A DNA stretch of 64,000 nucleotides from JAJXWB01 sp965246795 (GCA_965246795.1 CBDFFN010000021.1:124001-188000); one strand, 5' to 3'. Numbered from the stretch's first letter, positions 44,011-53,165 are shown. The notes: generated by a model from the sequence alone, not told the origin. Numbers and translations are program-made.

Positions 44011-44746
44011 CGACGGCAACGACCGTTCCCGTTGCATAAGCGGAGGCCGGCATGCACAGGAAGGCGACCGCGCCGGCGACATCGGCCGGCAGACCCCAGC
44101 GTCTGAACGCGGTGCGCTGCGCGATGCGGTCGTAATGCTCGCGATCCAGCCGGCCCGCTTCGTTGATCGCAGTTTCGATATAGCCGGGCGCAACCGCGTT
44201 GACGCGTATGCCCTCCGGCGCCCAGGCGAGCGCCAGCGACTTCGTCAGCATCACGACGCCACCCTTGCTCGCGCAATAGGCGGGAATGCGCGGCAGAGCG
44301 AGCGTCGCATTCATCGACGCGAGATTGACGATCGCGCCTTTCGCGCGTGCAAGCGGCGAACGAAACGCCATGCAGGTGCGGAACGTGCCCGTGAGATTCA
44401 CGTCGAGAACCTTCTGGAACATCTCGATCCGAAACTCCTCGTCGCGCGCGAGAATGCCGGCGCAATTTACGAGCGCATCGACGCGTTCGTATTGCGCGGC
44501 AAATGCCGTCACGGCTTGGTCGCTGGTGACATCGAGCTCGACGATTTCGAGCGCTGCACGCGATGTGAGTGGAGAGCGCGCAATCGCCTTTGCATCGACG
44601 CCGGTCGCCGTGACGCGTGCGCCAAGATCGAGAAAGACATCGGCGATTGCGCCACCGATATCGCCGGCGCCGCCGATAACCACAGCGTGAAAGTCCGGCG
44701 GCAAGGAAAAGAGCGAACGGCCATTCGACAAATGATCTTGATTCAC
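43988..44746 (-). CDS. SDR-family dehydrogenase
   Basis: A 252-residue classical SDR with GGAGDIGG, NCAG, the active YCASKGG, and S in NLASMNA. The family end TGTVVAVDGGF is present. It resembles enzymes that oxidise sugars, aldonates or 2-keto-3-deoxy acids. It overlaps the LacI gene by four bases and is itself overlapped by the enolase-superfamily gene, so regulator, dehydrogenase and enolase-type enzyme are one coupled unit. Confidence 0.88.
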   Translation of the reverse strand: MNQDHLSNGRSLFSLPPDFHAVVIGGAGDIGGAIADVFLDLGARVTATGVDAKAIARSPLTSRAALEIVELDVTSDQAVTAFAAQYERVDALVNCAGILARDEEFRIEMFQKVLDVNLTGTFRTCMAFRSPLARAKGAIVNLASMNATLALPRIPAYCASKGGVVMLTKSLALAWAPEGIRVNAVAPGYIETAINEAGRLDREHYDRIAQRTAFRRWGLPADVAGAVAFLCMPASAYATGTVVAVDGGFLAG

Positions 44747-45771
44747 GAAGGTGCAATTCCTGTCGACTCGCGCACGACCAGCGCATAGTCGATCTCACGA
44801 TGCATGATGGCGTTTTCGCCGGAGAGACGCCGCACGAGATATTCGCCGGCATATTGCCAGGTCTGATCCGTCGGCACTTGGATTGTTGTAAGGCTCGGCC
44901 GCAAATGTCGGCTCCAGTCGAGATCGTCGAAACCGATAACGGATAGCTCGCGCGGAACGGCAATGCCGCTGCGCTCCGCTTCGAGCAGCACGCCGTAGGC
45001 GATGACGTCGTTGCCGCAGACGACGGCGGTTGGCCGCTCGGCAAAACTCATAAGATGCCGTGCCGCTTCTCGTGCATCCGCGAGCGTGTAGGGTACCTCG
45101 ATTTGCCACTCCGCCCGCGATGCGACGCCGTGTTCGGCAAAGGCGCGGCGAAAGCCGGCGACACGCGCGCTGGCGCGATCGTTGTTGCGCTGGATAGCCG
45201 ACACGATGCCGATGCGGCGATGGCCAAGTGCGATGAGATGATACGCGGCACGGTAGGCGGCCGCCTCATTGTCCGCGCCGACGCACGGATATGGCCGGTC
45301 CGGCCGGTACACGCCGACATTGATGAAGGGCAGCCCGCGTTCCGCCATCAGATCGCGCAGTGCATTGTGGTGGCAATCGCCGCGCAACACGAGACCATCG
45401 ACGCCACGGCTGACAAGATTGCGCGCCTGCTCCAGCTCCGTGTCGAGATCGTAACCATGCGTTGTCAGCAGAAGCATGTAACCGACGCTCGAGAGATATT
45501 TCTGCAGCGCCTCGATGCCGCGCGCGAACATCGTGTTGTCGATCGTCGGTACGATGGCGCCGAGCGTGCGCGTGCGTCGCAACGACAAAGCACGTGCCGG
45601 CGCATCCGGAATGTAGCCGACGGCAGCAACGGCGTCGGCGATACGCGCACGCAATGCCGGGCTGACGGTCGCGGGAAGATTGAGCGCGCGCGAGACGGAC
45701 GCGATCGAAACGCCAGCGCGCTCTGCGACGGCACGAATGCCTCTTCGGCTCTCCCTCAGCGGCTGCGACAC
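44743..45771 (-). CDS. LacI-family transcriptional regulator
   Basis: A 342-residue regulator. The N-terminal helix-turn-helix is IRAVAERAGVSIASVSRALN, followed by the hinge VSPALRARIADAVAAVGYIPDAPARAL. The periplasmic-binding-like core then runs to the end. It is divergent from the sugar importer operon. Two LacI-type operators, TGAAACGTTACA and CTGAAACCGGTTCCAG, lie in the shared intergenic region, one next to each start site, so it probably represses both directions until a sugar ligand binds. Confidence 0.92.
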   Translation of the reverse strand: MSQPLRESRRGIRAVAERAGVSIASVSRALNLPATVSPALRARIADAVAAVGYIPDAPARALSLRRTRTLGAIVPTIDNTMFARGIEALQKYLSSVGYMLLLTTHGYDLDTELEQARNLVSRGVDGLVLRGDCHHNALRDLMAERGLPFINVGVYRPDRPYPCVGADNEAAAYRAAYHLIALGHRRIGIVSAIQRNNDRASARVAGFRRAFAEHGVASRAEWQIEVPYTLADAREAARHLMSFAERPTAVVCGNDVIAYGVLLEAERSGIAVPRELSVIGFDDLDWSRHLRPSLTTIQVPTDQTWQYAGEYLVRRLSGENAIMHREIDYALVVRESTGIAPS

Positions 45772-45782
45772 GGCCGTTTTCC

Positions 45783-45794
45783 TGAAACGTTACA
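45783..45794. promoter_or_regulatory. LacI-type operator at the lacI-side promoter
   Basis: TGAAACGTTACA differs at one position from the perfect palindrome TGAAACGTTTCA. On the minus strand a promoter, TAGACA (45822-45827), 18-base spacer, TATCTT (45798-45803), would start transcription within this site, 12 bases upstream of the regulator gene. It would allow autorepression. Confidence 0.5.
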
Positions 45795-45842
45795 TCGAAG
45801 ATATTCGCGAAGTTCTACCTTTGTCTAGCGTCTCGCGATCGC

Positions 45843-45884
45843 TTGACTGCATCGCCGGCAGGCGTAACCTGAAACCGGTTCCAG
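45843..45884 (+). promoter_or_regulatory. Sugar-operon promoter with LacI-type operator
   Basis: TTGACT (45843-45848), a 16-base spacer and TAACCT (45865-45870) form a plausible promoter. The operator CTGAAACCGGTTCCAG (45869-45884) is palindromic at 14 of 16 positions and overlaps the -10 end and start site. GAAACCGGTT is a classic LacI-family core. The binding-protein ATG is at 45943. Confidence 0.5.
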
Positions 45885-45942
45885 AGCGCGCAATCAATGC
45901 GTGCCGGCCCGCGCCCGCGTAAGAGGCGCAAGGGAGGTTTTG

Positions 45943-47250
45943 ATGCCGCGCACCCGCAGCGTGTCTCGCAATATGTTTTTTGCCGTACCGGCGATGGCAC
46001 TCGCCGTCTCGTCGACGTCGGCCAGCGCCGCGGACTTCGATTGGAAGAAATATTCCGGCAAGACACTGACGTTCCTCGCCAACAACAATCCCGTCTCGCA
46101 GGCGATCCTCGGCTACAAGGACGAGTTCGAGAAGCTCACCGGCATGAAGCTGCGCGTCGACTCCTATCAGGAGCAGCAAATGCGCCAGCGTCTCGTGACC
46201 GTGATGAATGCGCGCAGCGACGAGGTCGATGTCTTCATGACGCTGCCGTCGCGCGAGGGTCAGCAGTTCGCGACCGCCGGCTGGTATGCGGACATCTCCG
46301 GCATGATGAAGAATGCTGCGCCAGACTACGACAGCGCCGGCCTTAGTGACGCGCTGGTGAAGGCCGCGCGCTTCGACAATAAGCTGACGAGCGTGCCGCT
46401 GAACCTCGAAGGGCCGATCCTCTACTACCGCACCGACATTTTGCAGAAATGCGCCGTCACGCCGCCGAAGACGATCAAGGACATCGAACCCGCCGCGCAG
46501 AAGATCAAGGCTTGCGACAGCACAGTCACGCCATTCGTCAGTCGCGGCCTCAAGCCCGCGATCGCCTACACATTTTCGAACGTGCTGCACAACGTCGGCG
46601 GCAGCTACATAGTCGACGGCAAGTCGGCCCTGTGTTCGCCGAAAGCGAAACAGGCGCTCGAAACTTACAGCGGTCTGCTGCGCGACTATGGTCCGCCCGG
46701 CGTCGTCAACTACAGCTTCTATCAGATTTCGGCACTCTATCGTGCTGGCCGCGCCGCGATGGCGTTCGAGTCGTCGAACGAGCTTCGCACCGTGATGGAA
46801 GGCGGCGAGCGCTTGAAGGACACGGGCCTCATGCCTTTACCCGCCGGCGATGCCGGCACAGTGCCTACTGCCATCGGCTGGGGCATGGCCGTATCTGCCT
46901 ACAGCAAGCAGCAGGATGCGGCCTGGTATTTCCTGCAATGGGCATCGAGCCCCGAGGTTCAAAAGAAGGTGGCATTGCAAGGCATCGCCGCCCCGCGCCC
47001 TGCCGTAGCAAAGGATCCGGAATTCCAGAAGTGGCTCGACGAGCAGCCGGTGCGCAAGGAATGGCAGGCGGCGCTCGACGTGCTGGCAACGAAGGGCTCA
47101 TCCGAAGTCGGCTATCCCATCGTCGCCAATCCGGAATCGCGCGAGTTCATCGGACAGGCGGTGCAGGACCTGATCCTCAAGCAGAAGACGGTCGATCAAG
47201 CCTGCGCCGACGCCGACAAGGGTCTCGACGGATTGATCGCGCAAAAGTAG
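45943..47250 (+). CDS. Sugar ABC transporter substrate-binding protein (CUT1 type)
   Basis: A 435-residue extracellular binding protein of the MalE/UgpB class (SBP_bac_1). The signal peptide ends SASA-A (residue 29). The N-terminal lobe begins LTFLANNNPVSQAILGYKDEFEKLTG and an aromatic-rich middle follows. AGGGAGG precedes the ATG. It is the first gene of the plus-strand sugar operon. The ligand is presumably a mono- or oligosaccharide or polyol. Confidence 0.9.
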   Translation: MPRTRSVSRNMFFAVPAMALAVSSTSASAADFDWKKYSGKTLTFLANNNPVSQAILGYKDEFEKLTGMKLRVDSYQEQQMRQRLVTVMNARSDEVDVFMTLPSREGQQFATAGWYADISGMMKNAAPDYDSAGLSDALVKAARFDNKLTSVPLNLEGPILYYRTDILQKCAVTPPKTIKDIEPAAQKIKACDSTVTPFVSRGLKPAIAYTFSNVLHNVGGSYIVDGKSALCSPKAKQALETYSGLLRDYGPPGVVNYSFYQISALYRAGRAAMAFESSNELRTVMEGGERLKDTGLMPLPAGDAGTVPTAIGWGMAVSAYSKQQDAAWYFLQWASSPEVQKKVALQGIAAPRPAVAKDPEFQKWLDEQPVRKEWQAALDVLATKGSSEVGYPIVANPESREFIGQAVQDLILKQKTVDQACADADKGLDGLIAQK

Positions 47251-47268
47251 CAAGCGGAAAGCGACGCG

Positions 47269-48186
47269 ATGTCCCTCGCACCCGTCAGCGACGCATCCAC
47301 CGGAGCGCTGGTAAAACCGACGCGCGCCGAGCGCGGAAGTTTCGAAGCCATTGCACTGTCCGCGCCTGCGGTGTTTTTCACCGCCGGAATGATCGCCTTT
47401 CCGGTCGTCTATACGATCTGGCTCGGCCTCCAGTCGTTCACCTCGACCGGCCAGCAGAGTTTCGCCGGGCTCGGCAATTACGCGCGCCTCGTTGCGGATG
47501 CCGAATTCTGGCACGGACTCTGGGTTACGATCGCGCTCTACGTCTTGTCGATGGTCTTGCAGCTGGTGCTCGGCATCGCGCTCGCCGTCATGTTGTTCAA
47601 CGCCAAGCGCATCCACGGCATCGTGCGATCTCTTCTCATCTCACCCTTCATGATGCCGCCCGTTGTCGCCGGCATGGTGTGGCTCGTCATTCTCGATCCA
47701 TCGCTCGGCGCCGCGAACTATCTGCTGCAGAGCGCTGGCCTGCCGACGTCGGAATGGCTGGCATCGCCGACTTGGGTCATCCCGACGATCGCGCTGATCG
47801 ATACGTGGCAATGGGCGCCTTACGTGGCACTGATCGTGCTCGGCGGCCTGCAATCGCTGCCGCCGAGCGTTTATGAAGCCGCGCAGATCGATGGTGCCTC
47901 TGCCTTCCGCACCTTTCGTCGCATCACGCTCCCGCTCCTGATGCCGACGATCGTCACCGCGGCGATTCTGCGCAGCGTCGATCTCCTGCGGTTCTTCGAC
48001 ATCATCTACATTACGACGCAGGGTGGCCCCGGCAATGCATCGAACACACTGAACATCTACGGTTTCCGCGTCGGCTTCGAATTCTTCAACATCGGCTATG
48101 CGAGCGCGTTAATGTTGACGCTGACCGCCATCGTCTTCGGCGCAGTGCTTGCGCTGAACCGGCTACGAAATGCGGTGGCGTGGTGA
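47269..48186 (+). CDS. Sugar ABC permease, MalF/UgpA type
   Basis: A 305-residue permease with six helices and the EAA loop YEAAQIDGASAFRTFRRITLPLL. The opening is polar and cytoplasmic. It pairs with the next gene to form the channel. It starts 18 bases after the binding-protein stop; GCGGAAAGCG precedes the ATG. Confidence 0.92.
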   Translation: MSLAPVSDASTGALVKPTRAERGSFEAIALSAPAVFFTAGMIAFPVVYTIWLGLQSFTSTGQQSFAGLGNYARLVADAEFWHGLWVTIALYVLSMVLQLVLGIALAVMLFNAKRIHGIVRSLLISPFMMPPVVAGMVWLVILDPSLGAANYLLQSAGLPTSEWLASPTWVIPTIALIDTWQWAPYVALIVLGGLQSLPPSVYEAAQIDGASAFRTFRRITLPLLMPTIVTAAILRSVDLLRFFDIIYITTQGGPGNASNTLNIYGFRVGFEFFNIGYASALMLTLTAIVFGAVLALNRLRNAVAW

Positions 48187-48193
48187 GGCCGCG

Positions 48194-49036
48194 ATGAGCA
48201 ACGGCGCCTTCACGTCCCCTCGCCTCTCGGACGCTTGGACGACGCGCGTCAACACGCTGATGCTTGTCGTCGCCGGTGTCCTCATCCTGACGCCGACGGT
48301 CTGGATGGTACTGTCGTCGTTCAAGCCGTCGTTTGAAGTGACCGCCTATCCACCGAAGCTCTTCTTCACGCCGACGCTGGAGAATTACGCTCAGCTGACG
48401 AAGACGACGCCGTTCGTGCAATTTGCTGTGAACAGCCTCATCGTCACTGTCGGGTCTGCCGGTCTCGGGCTGCTTTTTGGCATCCCCGCGGCCTTCATCG
48501 TCTCGTGGACGCGCATCTCGTGGCCGGCACTTCTGACGCTCGCTGCGCGCATGGCGCCGGGCACGCTGTTTCTTCTGCCGTGGTACGTGATGTTCCGGCA
48601 AGTCGGCCTCATCGGCTCCTACACGGCGCTGATCCTATCGCATGCTGTCATCACAATGCCGATCGCGATCTGGGTTTTGCTGCCCTCCTTCGACAACATT
48701 CCGCGCAGTGTCTACGAGGCCGCGCAGGTCGATGGTTGCAGCCTCACGCGCATCCTATGGAAGATCGCATTGCCCCTCGTTGGTTCCGGCATCGCGGTCG
48801 CCGCGATCCTCTGCTTCGTCTTCTCCTGGAACTACTTTCTGTTCGCGCTGGTGCTATCGAACGGAGACACCAAGACGCTGATCGCCGCGGCCTTCAATTT
48901 CGTCGGTGAAGGCTCGACCCAATGGGGCGCGCTGATGGCCGCCGCGACGCTGATCGCCCTTCCACCCTTGCTGCTGGCTGTCGTTGTGCAACGCTGGCTC
49001 GTCGCCGGCCTCACGCTCGGAGCCGTGAAAGGATGA
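48194..49036 (+). CDS. Sugar ABC permease, MalG/UgpE type
   Basis: A 280-residue permease with six helices and the EAA loop YEAAQVDGCSLTRILWKIALPL. Opening residues are cytoplasmic, then the first helix (about 17-38). The ATG at 48194 lies seven bases after the MalF-type stop. The stop overlaps the next gene's ATG at 49033. Confidence 0.92.
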   Translation: MSNGAFTSPRLSDAWTTRVNTLMLVVAGVLILTPTVWMVLSSFKPSFEVTAYPPKLFFTPTLENYAQLTKTTPFVQFAVNSLIVTVGSAGLGLLFGIPAAFIVSWTRISWPALLTLAARMAPGTLFLLPWYVMFRQVGLIGSYTALILSHAVITMPIAIWVLLPSFDNIPRSVYEAAQVDGCSLTRILWKIALPLVGSGIAVAAILCFVFSWNYFLFALVLSNGDTKTLIAAAFNFVGEGSTQWGALMAAATLIALPPLLLAVVVQRWLVAGLTLGAVKG

Positions 49037-50037
49037 CTTTCGCACACGGAGCAAATGCCCTGATGCAGGCCGCCGTCTTTCACGGCGGCGATCGCATCAC
49101 GATCGAACGTGTCGTGATCCCGCTGGTTGGCGAAGGCGAAGTCTTGCTGCGCGTCGGCAAAACCGCGTTCTGCGGCTCCGATTTTAAGCTTTGGCATTCC
49201 GGCGCACAATTCACGGCCGGCCATGAAATCTTTGGCCGTGTTGAACAGCCCGGTCATCGGCTGCACGGTTGCCGATGTCTCGTGTACATCCCGCTGCATT
49301 GTGATCGATGCGCCGCCTGCCGCCGCGGCGATACGCAAATGTGCCTCGAAATCTCAAGCCTCATCGGCTGGAATCGGCCCGGCGGCTATGCCGAATATCT
49401 GCCGGTGCCCGAGAACTGCCTGCTCGACGTGCCGGACGACATCGAAGATCGTCTGGCCCCGCTTCTGCTCGATACGATCGGCACCTCCGCGCATGCCGTG
49501 CGCTTCGCTGGACGCGTCGTGCCGCCGCGGGAGGCTGGTACAGTGCTCATCACCGGTGCCGGCCCGGTAGGGCTTGGTGTCGTGTTGGCGCTGAAAGCTC
49601 TCGGTTACAACGACATTTTCGTTTCCGATCCGAATACGGCGCGGCTCGAAATGGCGCGTGAATTCGGCGCACGCGTGTCACCCGTCGATGACGACGACAC
49701 GCGTTTTGCGCTCATAGTCGAATGTTCCGGCGCCCATGCGGCACGCGATCGCGGCATAAGACTCGTATTGCCGGGCGGCGCACTCGTACTCGTCGGCGAG
49801 AATGCAAAGCCCTGGACGGTCACGGAAGACAAGGTGTTCAGGCGCAAGGATTTCCACATGATCCGGACGTTCTACTTCCCGATCACGGACTACGCGCTAA
49901 ACGTCGAACTCCTGCGGCGTCACAAGCAGGACTACGCGCGATTGGTCGATGCCGAGTTCGACCTGAATGCTTTGCCTGACGGCTTCGCGCGCTTTGCCGC
50001 CGGCGAATATATCAAACCCGTTCTGTCGATGGAGTGA
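49033..50037 (+). CDS. Zinc-dependent polyol/alcohol dehydrogenase
   Basis: A 334-residue medium-chain dehydrogenase. Catalytic zinc ligands are C47 (AFCGSD), H64 and E65 (AGHE). The structural zinc set C90, C93, C96 and C104 is complete. The Rossmann loop is GAGPVGLGV. This pattern fits sorbitol, L-idonate or L-threonine dehydrogenases that interconvert an alcohol and a ketone. ATG 49033 overlaps the permease stop (ATGA); an internal ATG at 49063 (MQAAVFHG) is a good alternative. Being inside the importer operon, it probably oxidises the imported polyol. Confidence 0.87.
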   Translation: MTFAHGANALMQAAVFHGGDRITIERVVIPLVGEGEVLLRVGKTAFCGSDFKLWHSGAQFTAGHEIFGRVEQPGHRLHGCRCLVYIPLHCDRCAACRRGDTQMCLEISSLIGWNRPGGYAEYLPVPENCLLDVPDDIEDRLAPLLLDTIGTSAHAVRFAGRVVPPREAGTVLITGAGPVGLGVVLALKALGYNDIFVSDPNTARLEMAREFGARVSPVDDDDTRFALIVECSGAHAARDRGIRLVLPGGALVLVGENAKPWTVTEDKVFRRKDFHMIRTFYFPITDYALNVELLRRHKQDYARLVDAEFDLNALPDGFARFAAGEYIKPVLSME

Positions 50038-50040
50038 GGC

Positions 50041-51114
50041 ATGGCGTCGATCTCCATCCGCAATCTGGTCAAGGACTATGGCGGCGTCGCCGTCATTCCT
50101 GACCTGTCGCTCGACATCGCAGACCATGAGTTTGTGGTTTTCGTCGGTCCGTCCGGCTGCGGCAAGTCCACACTCCTGCGTATCATCGCCGGGCTCGAAC
50201 CGATCGGCGGCGGCGATATTTTCATCGGCGATACACGGGTCAACAACATGCCCGCGGCGCGTCGCAACATTGCGATGGTGTTCCAGGACTATGCGCTCTA
50301 TCCGCATATGAGCGTGTTCGACAACATGGCCTTTGCGCTCGAATTGCGGAATGTGCCGCGCAAAGAGATCGAGACCCGCGTCCGGCGCGCCGCCGCGATG
50401 CTGCATATCGAGCCCTATCTCGAGCGCAAGCCAAAGGCGCTTTCAGGCGGGCAGCGTCAGCGCGTCGCGATGGGTCGTGCGATCGTGCGCGATCCGCAGG
50501 TATTTCTCTTCGACGAACCCTTGTCCAATCTTGACGCAAAGCTGCGCGGGCAGGTCCGGGCAGAGATCAAAGCACTTTCGCAGGACCTCAAGACGACGAT
50601 GGTCTTCGTCACGCACGACCAGATCGAGGCTATGACGATGGCCGATCGCATCGTCGTCCTGCAGGCCGGCGTCGTGCAGCAATATGGAACGCCCGACGAA
50701 GTCTACGGCCATCCCACCAATCAGTTTGTTGCCGGATTTATCGGCGCACCGACGATGAACTTCTTCGACGTGGAGAAGATTGTCGACGGGATTGTTCTCT
50801 CTGGAAGCCAGACTATCGTGCCGCTCGATGCGGCGACCGTTGCGCGCGTCCCCAGCGAGGGTCGAACCGTTCTCGGCGTACGTCCGGAACATTTTTCTAT
50901 CGCGCCCGATGAGAGCGCGGGATTGCCAATAACCATCTCGCTCGTCGAGCCGCTCGGCTCGGACACGCTGATCCATTTCGATGTCGCGGGAAAGCCGGCG
51001 ATCGCGCGGGTTGATCCTGATCTGCGTCCAATGCGCGGCGATCGACTCTCGCTGCGACCGGTATCCGCAAAAGTGCATCTCTTCGACAGCGAAAGCGGAC
51101 GCGCGCTGCCTTGA
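50041..51114 (+). CDS. Sugar ABC transporter ATPase (MalK/UgpC type)
   Basis: A 357-residue ATPase. Walker A is GPSGCGKST, signature LSGGQRQRV, Walker B VFLFDEPLSNLD, switch VTHDQIEAM. A C-terminal TOBE-like regulatory domain follows (about 240-355). It drives the two permeases encoded upstream, from which it is separated by the dehydrogenase gene. It starts three bases after that gene. Confidence 0.95.
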   Translation: MASISIRNLVKDYGGVAVIPDLSLDIADHEFVVFVGPSGCGKSTLLRIIAGLEPIGGGDIFIGDTRVNNMPAARRNIAMVFQDYALYPHMSVFDNMAFALELRNVPRKEIETRVRRAAAMLHIEPYLERKPKALSGGQRQRVAMGRAIVRDPQVFLFDEPLSNLDAKLRGQVRAEIKALSQDLKTTMVFVTHDQIEAMTMADRIVVLQAGVVQQYGTPDEVYGHPTNQFVAGFIGAPTMNFFDVEKIVDGIVLSGSQTIVPLDAATVARVPSEGRTVLGVRPEHFSIAPDESAGLPITISLVEPLGSDTLIHFDVAGKPAIARVDPDLRPMRGDRLSLRPVSAKVHLFDSESGRALP

Positions 51115-52073
51115 CGTTTTCCTCCGATGTCATCGAGCGTCTCGAAACGCGCGCAGCGGACACGCGCATCATCTGTCTCGGACTGTCCGCGCTCGACGTC
51201 GTGTGGCGCGTCGAGACTTTGTTCAACGGGCGCGGCAGCGAGAAAATCCGGGCGGGCCATCATCACACGTTTGGCGGCGGCATGGCGGCGACGGCCTCAG
51301 TCGCCATCGCCCGCCTCGGCGCGCAGGCCGCCTTCTGGGGCCGCGGCGGTGCCGATGCCGCAGGCGATGAGATGCGGCGCGCACTCGCGGCGGAGCGCGT
51401 CGATGTCGGCAGCTTCCGGCTTTTTTCTGATGGTCGCTCGTCCGTTTCCGGCATCATCGTCGACGATGTCGGAGAGTGGCAAATCGTGAATTTTCGCGGA
51501 TCGTTTCCGGAGGATTCCGATTGGCTTCCGCTCGACGATGTCGCCCGCGCCTCCGCCGTGCTCGCCGATCCACGCTGGCCAGAGGGAGCGGCCGCACTCT
51601 TCACGGCCGCGCGAAAGCGAGACATTCCGACTGTGCTTGATGCCGATGTGGCAGAGCCGCATGTCTTCGAGGCGCTGTTGCCTCTCACGGATCATGCGAT
51701 CTTTTCCACGCCTGCGCTTGCGGCCTATCGACCCGAGGCATCAGACAAGGCGTTACAGAAAATCGCCGGCATGGGCTGTCGTGTCGCCGCCGTAACGCGC
51801 GGTGAAGCAGGCGTACTCTGGATCGAGGACGGTGTCCTGCAAGAGACGCCGACACCGCGCATCGAAGCGGTCGACACGACTGGTGCCGGCGACGTGTTTC
51901 ACGGCGCCTATGCTCTCGCGATCGGCGCGGGAACGACGGCGAGTGATGCGATGACCTTCGCCGCTGCGACAGCGGCGCTGAAATGCACGCGGACGGGCGG
52001 GCGCACCGGCATTCCGTCGCTCACTGAGAGCCTTGCCTTCCTGAAGACATCCGCAATGAGGACTGTTGTATGA
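51111..52073 (+). CDS. PfkB-family carbohydrate kinase
   Basis: A 320-residue ribokinase-fold kinase. GGGMAATASVAIARLGAQAAFWGRGGADAAGDEMR is the N-terminal PfkB signature, and the C-terminal signature DTTGAGDVFHGAYALA carries the catalytic Asp. It starts at TTG 51111, which overlaps the ATPase stop (TTGA); no ATG or GTG fits the domain start. Family members phosphorylate ketohexoses, ribose, adenosine or sugar acids. It overlaps the aldolase start, so its phosphorylated product is probably the aldolase substrate. Confidence 0.88.
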   Translation: MTFSSDVIERLETRAADTRIICLGLSALDVVWRVETLFNGRGSEKIRAGHHHTFGGGMAATASVAIARLGAQAAFWGRGGADAAGDEMRRALAAERVDVGSFRLFSDGRSSVSGIIVDDVGEWQIVNFRGSFPEDSDWLPLDDVARASAVLADPRWPEGAAALFTAARKRDIPTVLDADVAEPHVFEALLPLTDHAIFSTPALAAYRPEASDKALQKIAGMGCRVAAVTRGEAGVLWIEDGVLQETPTPRIEAVDTTGAGDVFHGAYALAIGAGTTASDAMTFAAATAALKCTRTGGRTGIPSLTESLAFLKTSAMRTVV

Positions 52074-53116
52074 ATTCGATTGGAAAGATGCGTGGCTTGT
52101 CGCGCCTCGCGGACGAAGGCGGGCATTTCCGGATGGTGGCGCTCGATCAACGTCCGCCGATCTTCGACGTCATCGCGCAGGCGCTGAAGATTTCGCGCGA
52201 CGAGGTTAAGTTTGAAGACGTAATGGCGGTCAAGCGTCTGCTCGTCGAGGCGCTCGCGCCGCATTGCAGCTCCATGCTGTTCGATCCAAATTTTGCTGTG
52301 CCTGCAGCGATCGACAAATTACCGGCACGCTGCGGTCTCATCGTCACACTCGAAGAGCATCGCGTCGAGGAGACTTCCGGTGGTCGTCGGTCACGGGCCA
52401 TCACGGATTGGGACGTCGGCAAAATTCGCACGATGGGCAGCGACGCGGTGAAAGTTCTCGCATGGTATCGGCCAGACGCCGATCCGGACATCTGCACGCA
52501 TCAGCAAAACTTCGTTCGCGAGATCGGCGACGAATGCCGGCGGCACGACATCCCGTATGTTCTCGAACTGCTCGTGTTCCCGTTTCTCGGCTCTGCGGGT
52601 CACACGGCGGACTACGTTGAGTCGCCGATGAAGCTGCCGGAACTCGTCATCGACAGCGTGCGCGAATTTGCGAAGCCGGAATATGGCGTCGATCTGATGA
52701 AGCTCGAAAGCCCGCTGGCCGCCAACAGCCTTCCTATGTATGATGGCAGTGCAAAGTCTCGCGAGGCGCAGGCGCAGTTCGATGCAATCGGCAACATATG
52801 CCGCGACGCATGCATTCCCTGGGTCCTGCTATCGGGCGGCGCGGCGCAAGACAAATTCGAGCTCGTGCTCACCTACGCCTATGCCGCCGGCGCGAGCGGC
52901 TTCCTTGCCGGGCGGACCATATGGCTCGACGCGATGCGCTCGCACTATCCCGATCTCGGCGGCGTCGCGGGCGCGATGCGCGCCCAAAGCGTCGGCGTTC
53001 TGGAGAGCCTGAGTCGGCTCACGCGCAAAAAGGCGCCGGCGTGGATCGCCTCCTATCCTGCAACGGACGCACTTCGTCGCGAGGGCGACTTCGCACGCGC
53101 TTACCAGCCAGCCTGA
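52070..53116 (+). CDS. LacD-like class I ketose-phosphate aldolase
   Basis: A 348-residue TIM-barrel protein of the tagatose-bisphosphate aldolase (LacD/YihT) family. Landmarks are FRMVALDQRPPI with D26, SSMLFDPNF, SDAVKVLAWY with K128, and the expected Schiff-base lysine K211 in GVDLMKLESPL. Known members cleave tagatose-1,6-bisphosphate or 6-deoxy-6-sulfofructose-1-phosphate to DHAP and an aldehyde. With one kinase gene beside it, a ketose-1-phosphate is the likely substrate. The ATG overlaps the kinase stop. Confidence 0.87.
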   Translation: MNSIGKMRGLSRLADEGGHFRMVALDQRPPIFDVIAQALKISRDEVKFEDVMAVKRLLVEALAPHCSSMLFDPNFAVPAAIDKLPARCGLIVTLEEHRVEETSGGRRSRAITDWDVGKIRTMGSDAVKVLAWYRPDADPDICTHQQNFVREIGDECRRHDIPYVLELLVFPFLGSAGHTADYVESPMKLPELVIDSVREFAKPEYGVDLMKLESPLAANSLPMYDGSAKSREAQAQFDAIGNICRDACIPWVLLSGGAAQDKFELVLTYAYAAGASGFLAGRTIWLDAMRSHYPDLGGVAGAMRAQSVGVLESLSRLTRKKAPAWIASYPATDALRREGDFARAYQPA

Positions 53117-53130
53117 GCAATATTAAAGAA

Positions 53131-53154
53131 GCGCCCGCGATTTGTCGCGGACGC
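53131..53154. terminator. Bidirectional terminator-like hairpin
   Basis: GCGCCCGCGA (53131-53140) and TCGCGGACGC (53145-53154) pair at nine of ten positions around a TTTG tetraloop. It sits between the convergent aldolase and binding-protein genes, 14 and 11 bases from their stops, so it can serve both transcripts. The U-rich tail is weak. Confidence 0.6.
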
Positions 53155-53165
53155 TCGTCATATCT

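Noticed and set aside
45943..53116. Sulfoquinovose (sulfo-EMP) pathway
   Set aside because: A PfkB kinase and a YihT-like aldolase are present, but there is no sulfoquinovosidase, no isomerase and no sulfolactaldehyde reductase of the YihU type; a zinc dehydrogenase takes their place.
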